This document shows positions 57,503 to 64,000 of a stretch of 64,000 nucleotides of DNA, one piece after another (positions within the stretch are counted from its first letter, which is position 1; every line of letters begins with the position of its first letter). The position numbers and the translations under genes are program-made. The notes beneath the pieces are model-generated. The model worked only from the letters and a program-made list of their open reading frames with translations. It did not search any database and was not told where the DNA came from. Source of the stretch: Clostridia bacterium (lineage in GTDB: Bacteria; Bacillota; Clostridia; Oscillospirales; Acutalibacteraceae); contig JAFQJL010000025.1 in assembly GCA_017414965.1 (NCBI GenBank), positions 174,371-238,370 of the forward strand, read 5' to 3'.

Positions 57503-58042
57503 ATGAGCAACAAGTACGCCGGTACGCAAACCGAGAAAAATCTGGAAGCCGCCTTCGCGGGCGAGTCGCAAGCGCGCAATAAGTATACATATTATGCGTC
57601 CAAGGCCAAAAAGGAAGGCTACGAACAGATCGCCGCGCTGTTCCAGAAAACGGCCGATAACGAAAAGGAACACGCCAAAATGTGGTTTAAGGAACTCTAC
57701 GGCATCGGCGATACCGCCGAGAACCTTGCCGACGCCGCAGAAGGCGAAAACTACGAATGGACCGATATGTACGCGGGCTTTGCCGCTACCGCTGAGCAGG
57801 AAGGCTTCCCCGAGCTGGCGGCGAAATTCCGCTTGGTTGCCGCGATCGAGAAGCACCACGAGGAACGCTATCGCGCCCTGCTGAAAAACGTGGAGACCGC
57901 CGCTGTCTTTGCCAAGAGCGAGGTCAAGGTATGGGAATGCCGCAACTGCGGTCACATCGTGGTCGGCACCAATGCCCCCGAGATCTGCCCGACTTGCGTC
58001 CATCCGCAAAGCTACTTTGAGATCCACGCCGAAAACTATTAA
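57503..58042 (+). CDS. rubrerythrin
   Basis: A 179-residue non-haem iron protein that reduces hydrogen peroxide in anaerobes. The N-terminal ferritin-like di-iron domain has [32 protein letters not shown], and [12 protein letters not shown] (iron-ligand Glu and His residues); the C-terminal rubredoxin domain (about 143-179) has ECRNCGH and [11 protein letters not shown] for the Fe(Cys)4 site. GAGG lies 8 bases before ATG 57503. It follows the FTR-like Fe-S protein gene by 10 bp and ends at a strong terminator shared with the convergent degV gene. Confidence 0.96.
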   Translation: MSNKYAGTQTEKNLEAAFAGESQARNKYTYYASKAKKEGYEQIAALFQKTADNEKEHAKMWFKELYGIGDTAENLADAAEGENYEWTDMYAGFAATAEQEGFPELAAKFRLVAAIEKHHEERYRALLKNVETAAVFAKSEVKVWECRNCGHIVVGTNAPEICPTCVHPQSYFEIHAENY

Positions 58043-58050
58043 TCCATAAC

Positions 58051-58089
58051 AAACCCCCGTCCCGAAACATTCGGGACGGGGGTTTTCTT
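58051..58089. terminator. bidirectional terminator between rubrerythrin and DegV genes
   Basis: A 16-bp stem AAACCCCCGTCCCGAA/TTCGGGACGGGGGTTT with an ACA loop and A/T runs on both sides. Confidence 0.94.
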
Positions 58090-58096
58090 TTATCCA

Positions 58097-58951
58097 TTAT
58101 TTCGTTCTGTACAGCACGCCGATGGTATCCGGTCCGCAGTGGGACGAGATGGTGCAGGACGCACGCGTGATGCAGATCTCATCCGGATTCTGGTATTCCT
58201 TCACCAGCTCCACCGCCTTATCCAGCAGCGACGGATCGGTCATACCGGAATGGGTGATGAAAATGCGGTCGGTCTCAATATCGGTGCGATCTTTCAGCTC
58301 GTCGGCAATATACTCCGCCAACGCCTTGCCAAAGGTGCCGCGATATTTTTTCGCCGCATCCATTTTGCCGGAGGTGTTATCCACCTTGATCTGCGGCTTC
58401 AGCTTGAGCAGGTTAGCGCCAAACGCCGCCACAGCCGAGCAACGACCGCCCTTATACAGAAATTCCAGGTTTTCCAGAATGAAGCTGGCGTGGCACTTTT
58501 CGCGAAGCGCCTCCACCTCGACCACGATCTGCTCGGCCGGCAGTCCCGCCTGCACCCGCTTGGCGACTTCCAGCACCACCAAGCCCATACCGGTGGACAG
58601 GTTTTGTCCGTCGATGACGTACACGCCCTCCAGTTCAGATGCCGCCAGACGCGCGTTCTGGTGGGAGGAGGACAATCCGGAACCGAGGTTGACGTGGATG
58701 ACCTCGTCGCCATCCTTAGTCAAATCCTTAAAGTAGGTCAAATATTCCTCCACGTTGACCGCCGCGGTGGTCGGCAACACGTGGGATTCGCGGTATTTGG
58801 CGTAAATATCGTCCGGCGTGATATCCACACCGTCGTCATACGACTTTCCTTCTAAAACAATGTGCAACGGATAATAATGAATGTCATAACGCTGTTTGAG
58901 TTCCTCACCCAAATCGCACGTGCTATCCGCACTGACAATAATCTTTGCCAT
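58097..58951 (-). CDS. DegV-family fatty-acid-binding protein
   Basis: A 284-residue protein of the DegV/FakB family, which holds a fatty acid for phosphorylation by FakA. The family blocks are SADSTCDLG at the start, VLPTTAAVNVEEYLTYF, VIHVNLGSGLSSSHQNA, YVIDGQNLSTGMGLVV, ENLEFLYKGGRCS and ITHSGMTDPSL. No fakA is in the window. A ribosome binding site of the AAAAGGAG type precedes ATG 58951. It stands alone, convergent with rubrerythrin. Confidence 0.93.
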   Translation of the reverse strand: MAKIIVSADSTCDLGEELKQRYDIHYYPLHIVLEGKSYDDGVDITPDDIYAKYRESHVLPTTAAVNVEEYLTYFKDLTKDGDEVIHVNLGSGLSSSHQNARLAASELEGVYVIDGQNLSTGMGLVVLEVAKRVQAGLPAEQIVVEVEALREKCHASFILENLEFLYKGGRCSAVAAFGANLLKLKPQIKVDNTSGKMDAAKKYRGTFGKALAEYIADELKDRTDIETDRIFITHSGMTDPSLLDKAVELVKEYQNPDEICITRASCTISSHCGPDTIGVLYRTK

Positions 58952-59092
58952 ATCTATTCTCCTTTTTGCCGATTTTGTTCATTGTATCACAACTTACCGA
59001 AAATTGCAAGCAACCCGCTGTTTTTATACAGTTGTCACATTTTAATTATATGCGCTCTGGTCTATATATAATATAAAATTTTTAAAAAAGGG

Positions 59093-59121
59093 TTGCAATT
59101 TTCTTTTTTAGGTGGTATACT
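59093..59121 (+). promoter_or_regulatory. promoter of the rimP-nusA-infB operon
   Basis: TTGCAA (59093-59098), 17-base spacer, TATACT (59116-59121), about 75 bp before the rimP start. Confidence 0.8.
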
Positions 59122-59149
59122 GACCTTGTAATGGATATTCAAGGAGCAG

Positions 59150-59174
59150 AAAGAGTGGGGCGACCCACTCTTTT
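59150..59174 (+). promoter_or_regulatory. leader hairpin before rimP
   Basis: A 10-bp stem AAAGAGTGGG/CCCACTCTTT with a GCGA tetraloop, followed by TTGTGTTG, lies in the short leader just before the ribosome binding site. It resembles a weak intrinsic terminator, consistent with attenuation of the nusA operon, possibly by NusA itself; that is inference. Confidence 0.6.
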
Positions 59175-59195
59175 GTGTTGATAGGAGGGATTTGC

Positions 59196-59672
59196 GTGGA
59201 TAACAAAAAACGACCGGTCGCCGAGGTGTGCTGGGAGTTGGCGCTTCCGGTTGCCGATCAACTAGCGCTGGAGATCTGGGACGTGCGCTTCGTCAAAGAG
59301 GGCGCGGATTGGATCCTGCGGTATTTTGTGGATAAGGACGGCGGCATCGGCATTGAGGACTGCGCCGCGTTTTCGCGGGCGATCAGTCCGGTGCTGGATC
59401 AGGCCGATCCGATCGGGCCGTCCTATTGCTTGGAGGTCTCCTCCCCCGGCATCGAGCGTGAACTGACGCGGCCGGAGCATTTTGAGGTTTGCGAGGGCTG
59501 TGCGGTCATCGTCAATCTCATTCGACCGATGGACGGACAAAAGGAATTTGCGGGTTTGCTCTGTCCGTTATCCGAAGCCGGCGTCGTGATTGAAAACGAG
59601 GACGGCGAAACACAGACTTTTGACCGAAAAGCCATCGCCTCGGTACGGTTGATGGCCGATTGGGATGAGTAA
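59196..59672 (+). CDS. rimP: ribosome maturation factor RimP
   Basis: A 158-residue protein needed for 30S subunit maturation. N-terminal domain with ALEIWDVRFVKEGADWILRYFVD and the conserved CLEVSSPGIERELTRPEHF (domain junction, given in part), then an SH3-like C-terminal domain (FAGLLCPLSEAGVVIENEDG). GTG 59196 is the likely start because GGAGGG lies 6-7 bases upstream; it is the first gene of the translation operon, 46 bp before nusA. Confidence 0.93.
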   Translation: MDNKKRPVAEVCWELALPVADQLALEIWDVRFVKEGADWILRYFVDKDGGIGIEDCAAFSRAISPVLDQADPIGPSYCLEVSSPGIERELTRPEHFEVCEGCAVIVNLIRPMDGQKEFAGLLCPLSEAGVVIENEDGETQTFDRKAIASVRLMADWDE

Positions 59673-59718
59673 ATACATTTGGTAAAATTTCCGTGACACA
59701 CGGGTATGGAGGTATACG

Positions 59719-60807
59719 ATGAAAAGAAGAAGTAAGGCAAAAGAGCAGATCAATTATTCTGCGGAATTTTTTGAGGCTCTGAAACTGCTCGAAAAAGAAA
59801 AGGGCATTCCGGCGGATTACCTGCTGGAGAAAATCCGTGCGGCGATCGTGATTGCCGTTAAGCGCGACCACGGCGGCACGGACGAGAACATCTCGGTTAT
59901 TTTGAATCCCGAAACGGCGGAATTTGCGGTTTCGATGTCCCGCGTGGTGGCCGAAGAGATCACCGATCCGGACACCGAAATGACCAAGGAGCAGGCGGCT
60001 CGCTACAACGCAGCGGCTCTGCCGGGCGACACCGTGCACATTCCGTTGGAAACGCACGAGTTCGGACGCATCGCCGCGCAGACGGCGAAGCACGTGATCC
60101 GTCAGGGCATTCGCGAGGCGGAGCGCGGCCAGCAGCTGCAGGAGTTCCAGCGCTATAATCAGGATCTGGTGACCGCGCTGATCAACCGCATCGACCCGAT
60201 GACCGGCAACGCCACGCTGGAGATCGGCAAAAACCACGCCGTACTGCCGAAGTCCGAGCAGATGCCGGGCGAGGAACTGCGTGAGGGTCAGCGCGTCAAG
60301 GTGTACGTTGCCAGCGTCAGCGAAGGCGATCGCGGCCCGCGCGTGCTTATCTCGCGTACCCACCGCGATTTGGTTAAGCGTTTGTTTGAACTGGAAGTGC
60401 CGGAGATCTTCAACGGCGTGGTGGAGATCAAATCCATCAGCCGCGAAGCCGCCTCCCGCACCAAGATGGCGGTGCTGTCGCACGACGAAAACGTCGACGC
60501 GGTCGGCGCTTGCATCGGTCCGCGCGGCGCGCGTGTAGCGGATATCGTCGAGGAACTCGGCGGCGAAAAGATCGACATCGTGGAATACGATGAGGATCCG
60601 GCCACCTTTATTGCGGCGGCGCTGTCGCCGGCGAAGGTCGTGTCGGTGGAATTGGATCCCGACGGCGCCAAAGCCTGTCGCGTGATCGTGCCGGATAACC
60701 AGCTGTCGCTGGCGATCGGCAACAAGGGTCAAAACGCCCGTCTGGCTGTGCATCTGACCGGTTGGAAGATCGACATCCGTCCGGAATCGGCACCCGACGC
60801 GGAATAA
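59719..60807 (+). CDS. nusA: transcription termination/antitermination factor NusA
   Basis: A 362-residue protein binding RNA polymerase and nascent RNA. N-terminal polymerase-binding domain (1-130), S1 domain (about 135-200; PGDTVHIP...HAVLPKSEQMPGE) and two KH domains (about 205-350; GPRVLISRTHRDLVKRLFELEVPE, then IGPRGARVADIVEELGGEKIDIV, both given in part, and LAIGNKGQNARLAVHLTGWKI). The length lacks the C-terminal repeats of proteobacterial NusA, as is normal for Firmicutes. GGAGG sits 6 bases before ATG 59719. Confidence 0.97.
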   Translation: MKRRSKAKEQINYSAEFFEALKLLEKEKGIPADYLLEKIRAAIVIAVKRDHGGTDENISVILNPETAEFAVSMSRVVAEEITDPDTEMTKEQAARYNAAALPGDTVHIPLETHEFGRIAAQTAKHVIRQGIREAERGQQLQEFQRYNQDLVTALINRIDPMTGNATLEIGKNHAVLPKSEQMPGEELREGQRVKVYVASVSEGDRGPRVLISRTHRDLVKRLFELEVPEIFNGVVEIKSISREAASRTKMAVLSHDENVDAVGACIGPRGARVADIVEELGGEKIDIVEYDEDPATFIAAALSPAKVVSVELDPDGAKACRVIVPDNQLSLAIGNKGQNARLAVHLTGWKIDIRPESAPDAE

Positions 60808-60831
60808 TTCATTTTTTGGGGGAACACAACT

Positions 60832-61101
60832 ATGGTAACCAAACGGGTACCGCTGCGCAAATGCACCGGCTGCGGTGAAATGAAACCGAAGAAGGAACTG
60901 GTGCGCGTGGTACGCACGCCGGAGGGCGAGATCCTGCTCGATTTAAACGGGCGAGCCGCCGGTCGCGGTGCGTACATCTGCCGGTCGGCAGACTGCTTGA
61001 AAATCGCGCGCAAGGCCAAACGGTTGGAACGCGGCTTTGGCTGTGCCGTGCCCGATGAGGTCTACGACAAAATGGAACAGGAGCTCGGAGATGAACAATA
61101 A
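60832..61101 (+). CDS. rnpM: RNase P modulator RnpM (YlxR family)
   Basis: An 89-residue basic protein with the YlxR motifs PLRKCTGCGEMKPKKELVRV and GRAAGRGAYIC. YlxR of Bacillus subtilis binds RNase P RNA and modulates its activity (RnpM). It lies between nusA and the L7Ae-like gene in the standard Firmicutes order, and its last codons overlap the next start. Confidence 0.93.
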   Translation: MVTKRVPLRKCTGCGEMKPKKELVRVVRTPEGEILLDLNGRAAGRGAYICRSADCLKIARKAKRLERGFGCAVPDEVYDKMEQELGDEQ

Positions 61102-61411
61102 GATCGCCGGACTTCTGGGGCTGGCCAAGCGTGCCGGCAAAATACAGGTCGGGTTTGACGAAACGGTCAAGCAGGTGCGTGAGGGCAAGGCGTTGCTCAC
61201 CGTGATGGCCGCCGACCTCTCCCCCAAATCCGAAAAAGAATGGCGTTTTGCCACCAAACAACAAAACCCCAGCATCCGGCGGTTGCCGCTGGATAAGACG
61301 GAGCTGGCCCACGCATTGGGGCTAGCGCGCGAAACGGGACTCGCCACCGTCTGCGACGAAGGCTTTGCCAAAGCCATCGCGGCTTTATGTCCCGATGAGA
61401 AGGAGGACTGA
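61091..61411 (+). CDS. L7Ae/L30e-like ribosomal protein (YlxQ family)
   Basis: A 106-residue RNA-binding protein of the L7Ae/L30e/S12e/Gadd45 fold: [23 protein letters not shown], given in part, then [17 protein letters not shown] and a C-terminal [12 protein letters not shown]. The family binds kink-turn RNA. ATG 61091 overlaps the end of rnpM by 11 bases and AGGAG lies about 6 bases upstream; infB begins 4 bp after its stop. Confidence 0.88.
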   Translation: MNNKIAGLLGLAKRAGKIQVGFDETVKQVREGKALLTVMAADLSPKSEKEWRFATKQQNPSIRRLPLDKTELAHALGLARETGLATVCDEGFAKAIAALCPDEKED

Positions 61412-61415
61412 ATCT

Positions 61416-63770
61416 ATGCCTATTACAACCAAAAACCACGTATCCGACGTCGCCAAGGATTTCGGCCTTGCCAACAAGGTCGTGATCGCGTTGCTCGGTG
61501 AGGTGGTGCAGCCGGCGAAAAAGGCGAACACCACCCTGACCGATGAGGAACTGGACATTCTGTACAACCTCATCACCGAGCGCAATCAGGTAGAGAGCTT
61601 TGATGCGTATTTTGCCACGGCGGCCGAGAAAAAGCCAGAGCCGCCGAAGCCGGAAAAACCGGCGGAGGAAAAGGCCGAGAAGCCGGCTGCCAAGGAAGAA
61701 AAGCCGGCACCGGCACCGATGGCCGGTATGAAGCAGGGCGACGCGAAGCCGAAGAAGGAGCGTTCCACCCAGCCGGCACCGTCCAAGGTCAAGGAGCGTC
61801 GCACCATCGATACGCGTACGCCCCAGCAGCTGAACGTCAACAAGTACGACGAGAAGTTTGACAATATGGCGCAAAGCTCGTCGCAGGTGCGCCGCGGCAA
61901 CGAAAATGCCCAGCGCAAGCAAAAGATCAACCAGCGTTCCCAGCAGTACCGCCGTCCGCAGCACAAGCGCGAGACCGAGGCGGAGCGCATGAAGCGTATC
62001 GAGCTGGAGCGTCAAAAGAAGCACCTCTCCATTGAGGTGGGCGAGACCATCACCGTCGGCGATCTGGCCGCGCGCATGAAGGTCACCGCCGGCGAGGTTA
62101 TCAAGAAGCTGATGCTCAACGGCATTATGGCCGGCATCAACGAGGAGATCGACTTTGATACCGCGTTCCTCATCGCCGAGGAATTCCATGTCAAAGTGGA
62201 GCGCGAGGTGGTCGTGACCATCGAAGAGCGCATCATTGACGACAGCGAGGACGAAGAGGAGAACCTGTCGCCGCGCGATCCGGTCGTGTGCGTCATGGGT
62301 CACGTTGACCACGGTAAGACCTCCATCCTCGATACCATCCGCAAAACCAGCGTGACCACCACCGAAGCCGGCGGCATTACCCAGAGCATCGGTGCGTACC
62401 GCGTCAACGTGGACGGTCAGAACATCACGTTCCTGGATACCCCCGGTCACGCCGCGTTTACGTCCATGCGCGCCCGCGGTGCGCAGGCGACCGATATCGC
62501 CATTCTGGTAGTGGCGGCGGACGACGGCATTATGCCGCAGACCATCGAGGCGATCAACCACGCCAAGGCTGCCGATATCTCGGTGATCGTGGCGATCAAC
62601 AAAATGGATAAACCGGAAGCCAATCCGGACCAGGTTATGCAGCAGCTCACCGAGCACGAATTGGTGCCGGAGGAGTGGGGCGGCGACGTCATCTGCGTAC
62701 CGGTGTCTGCCCGCACGGGTATGAACATCGACAAGCTGTTGGAGACCGTCTTGCTGGTGGCGGAAATGCGCGAGCTGAAAGCCAACCCCGACCGCGCCGC
62801 CAAGGGTACGGTCATCGAAGCGCGTCTGGATAAGGGCCGCGGTCCGATCGCGACCATTCTGGTGCAGAACGGTACGCTCCGCAGCGGCGACATCGTGGTT
62901 GCCGGTACGGCGGTCGGTCGCGTCCGCGCGATGACCGACGAAAACGGTCGCTCGATGCGCGAAGCCGGTCCGTCCGTGCCGGTTGAGATCATGGGTCTTG
63001 CCGAAGTGCCGGCGGCCGGTGATCTGGTCAACGCCGTCACCGACGAGCGTCTGGCGCGCGAACTGGTCGAGCAGCGCAAGCAAGCCGCCAAGGAAGAGGA
63101 ATTCAACCGCTACAAGAAGGTTACGCTCGACAATCTGTTCGATCAGCTCAAAGAGGGCGAGTTGAAAGACCTCAACATCATCATTAAGGCAGACGTGCAG
63201 GGCTCGGTGGAAGCGGTGCGCCAGTCGTTGGAGAAGCTGTCCAACGAGGAAGTGCGCGTCCGTATCATCCACGGTGCCGTCGGCGCGATTAAGGAAAGCG
63301 ACGTTATGCTCGCCTCGGCGTCCAACGCGATCATTGTCGGCTTTAACGTCCGTCCGGAGCCCATCGCCGCCGACATCGCCGCGCGCGACAAGGTGGATAT
63401 GCGCACCTACCGCATCATCTACGATTGCATCGAGGAGATCCAGACCGCCATCAAGGGCATCATGGCGCCCAAGACGCGCGAGGTCATCCACGGTACGGCG
63501 GAGGTCCGTCAGGTGTACCGCATTACCGGCGTCGGTCAGATCGCGGGTTGCTATATCACCAAGGGCAAGGTCTACCGCAACGATCTCATCCGCATTGTGC
63601 GAGACGGCATCATCATTGCCGACGACAAGATGATCTCCCTCAAGCGCTTTAAGGACGACCAAAAGGATGTCGCCGAGGGCTACGAGTGTGGTATCGGTTT
63701 GGAGAAATTCACCGATCTGCAAGAGGGCGACGTGCTCGAATCGTATATCATCGAGGAATACCGCGATTAA
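61416..63770 (+). CDS. infB: translation initiation factor IF-2
   Basis: A 784-residue GTPase that brings initiator tRNA to the ribosome. An N-terminal IF2 domain (1-55; [19 protein letters not shown]) and a charged Ala/Lys/Glu/Pro-rich linker (about 75-205) precede the G domain: [16 protein letters not shown] (P loop, about 291), DTPGHAAF (G3), [10 protein letters not shown] (G4). Domains II-IV follow, including [19 protein letters not shown] and the tRNA-binding C terminus ending [17 protein letters not shown] lies 9 bases before ATG 61416. Last visible gene of the operon; rbfA, its usual follower, is not seen in the remaining 230 bp. Confidence 0.98.
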   Translation: MPITTKNHVSDVAKDFGLANKVVIALLGEVVQPAKKANTTLTDEELDILYNLITERNQVESFDAYFATAAEKKPEPPKPEKPAEEKAEKPAAKEEKPAPAPMAGMKQGDAKPKKERSTQPAPSKVKERRTIDTRTPQQLNVNKYDEKFDNMAQSSSQVRRGNENAQRKQKINQRSQQYRRPQHKRETEAERMKRIELERQKKHLSIEVGETITVGDLAARMKVTAGEVIKKLMLNGIMAGINEEIDFDTAFLIAEEFHVKVEREVVVTIEERIIDDSEDEEENLSPRDPVVCVMGHVDHGKTSILDTIRKTSVTTTEAGGITQSIGAYRVNVDGQNITFLDTPGHAAFTSMRARGAQATDIAILVVAADDGIMPQTIEAINHAKAADISVIVAINKMDKPEANPDQVMQQLTEHELVPEEWGGDVICVPVSARTGMNIDKLLETVLLVAEMRELKANPDRAAKGTVIEARLDKGRGPIATILVQNGTLRSGDIVVAGTAVGRVRAMTDENGRSMREAGPSVPVEIMGLAEVPAAGDLVNAVTDERLARELVEQRKQAAKEEEFNRYKKVTLDNLFDQLKEGELKDLNIIIKADVQGSVEAVRQSLEKLSNEEVRVRIIHGAVGAIKESDVMLASASNAIIVGFNVRPEPIAADIAARDKVDMRTYRIIYDCIEEIQTAIKGIMAPKTREVIHGTAEVRQVYRITGVGQIAGCYITKGKVYRNDLIRIVRDGIIIADDKMISLKRFKDDQKDVAEGYECGIGLEKFTDLQEGDVLESYIIEEYRD

Positions 63771-64000
63771 GCAAACGTGAGTAATTCAAACCTGCCCTAA
63801 ACGGCATAATTTAGCCGCTTTTCGGCTTGTCGTCGTTTGTAGGCGTTAGCCTTACAAATTCCTCCGCACCAAAAATCACTCAAAATTCTGCTCGTTTAGG
63901 GTCGTAGAATTTTAGAGGTTGGGATTTTTGGCTGTGCGAGGCACAAAACGCAGTGAATCCTGACGGATTCACGAGTATTTTAACAAAGCAAAGGCGGAAA
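63771..64000. other. non-coding stretch after infB with inverted repeats
   Basis: No supported gene. It contains AGCCG/CGGCT around 63815-63829, TTTGTA...TACAAA with inner GGC/GCC (about 63836-63858), and GTGAATC/GATTCAC (about 63952-63971). There is no T-run terminator directly after infB. The dense self-complementarity suggests an interspersed repeat or structured RNA that continues past the window. Confidence 0.4.

Overview
The window looks like chromosomal DNA of a moderately GC-rich, Gram-positive clostridial anaerobe, most likely of the Ruminococcaceae/Oscillospirales type. The reasons are the Firmicutes-type rimP-nusA-rnpM-L7Ae-infB operon, a dockerin module and Thr-rich linkers, a SpoIID-type domain, a pyrophosphate-type phosphofructokinase, rubrerythrin, lipoprotein solute-binding proteins, consistent GGAGG ribosome binding sites, and TTGACA-N17-TATAAT promoters. 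No insertion sequence, phage gene or CRISPR array was seen.

Layout. 1-3.4 kb (minus): end of an F420-ligase-like gene, a small P-loop ATPase, glucose-6-phosphate isomerase and a D,D-carboxypeptidase, with a divergent dockerin-SpoIID fusion at 3.5-4.9 kb. 4.9-6.2 kb: an AT-rich island with two related small membrane proteins. 6.3-6.5 kb: tRNA-Trp(CCA) and an unusual tRNA-Ile(UAU). 6.6-8.4 kb: a membrane-anchored Ser/Thr-rich surface protein. 8.7 kb: tRNA-Ala(CGC). 8.9-16.9 kb: two GH106-like glycosidases bracketing an AraC regulator and nagA-nagB.

17.1-48.8 kb is the striking part, all on the minus strand. It holds two giant membrane-anchored multi-module glycosidases (3231 and 3185 residues, GH42-like barrel near the C terminus). 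Each is followed by a secreted multi-module protein (981 and 1463 residues) sharing a distinctive C-terminal repeat. Each of those is followed 12-13 bp later by a 39-40 residue peptide with a YNxPEME start and a DADPAD end, and then a near-identical terminator. In the first copy an ABC sugar importer (solute-binding lipoprotein and two permeases, no ATPase) sits between the giant enzyme and the secreted protein. I read this as a tandemly duplicated cell-surface glycan-utilisation cassette with an uncharacterised small peptide. A promoter and operator-like palindrome precede the first giant gene, and a LacI-family regulator lies directly upstream (49.0-50.1 kb).

50.2-55.5 kb continues the catabolic theme: a DMT transporter, a GH78-like rhamnosidase and PPi-type PFK in one operon, and a divergent CE15-like esterase. 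55.5-57.1 kb: a structured GTGAAAT repeat, tRNA-Pro(GGG), a soluble signal-peptidase-like protein overlapping a PqqD-domain gene, and a UPF0340 protein. 57.3-58.9 kb: an FTR-like Fe-S protein with rubrerythrin, and a DegV protein. 59.1-63.8 kb: the rimP-infB translation operon.

Working together (inference): GH106-like, GH78-like, GH42-like and CE15-like activities with a sugar importer and GlcNAc-6-P catabolism suggest attack on a complex rhamnose-, galactose- and uronate-containing glycan, with products entering glycolysis through Pgi and PPi-PFK. All function calls rest on sequence reading by eye; no database search was possible.
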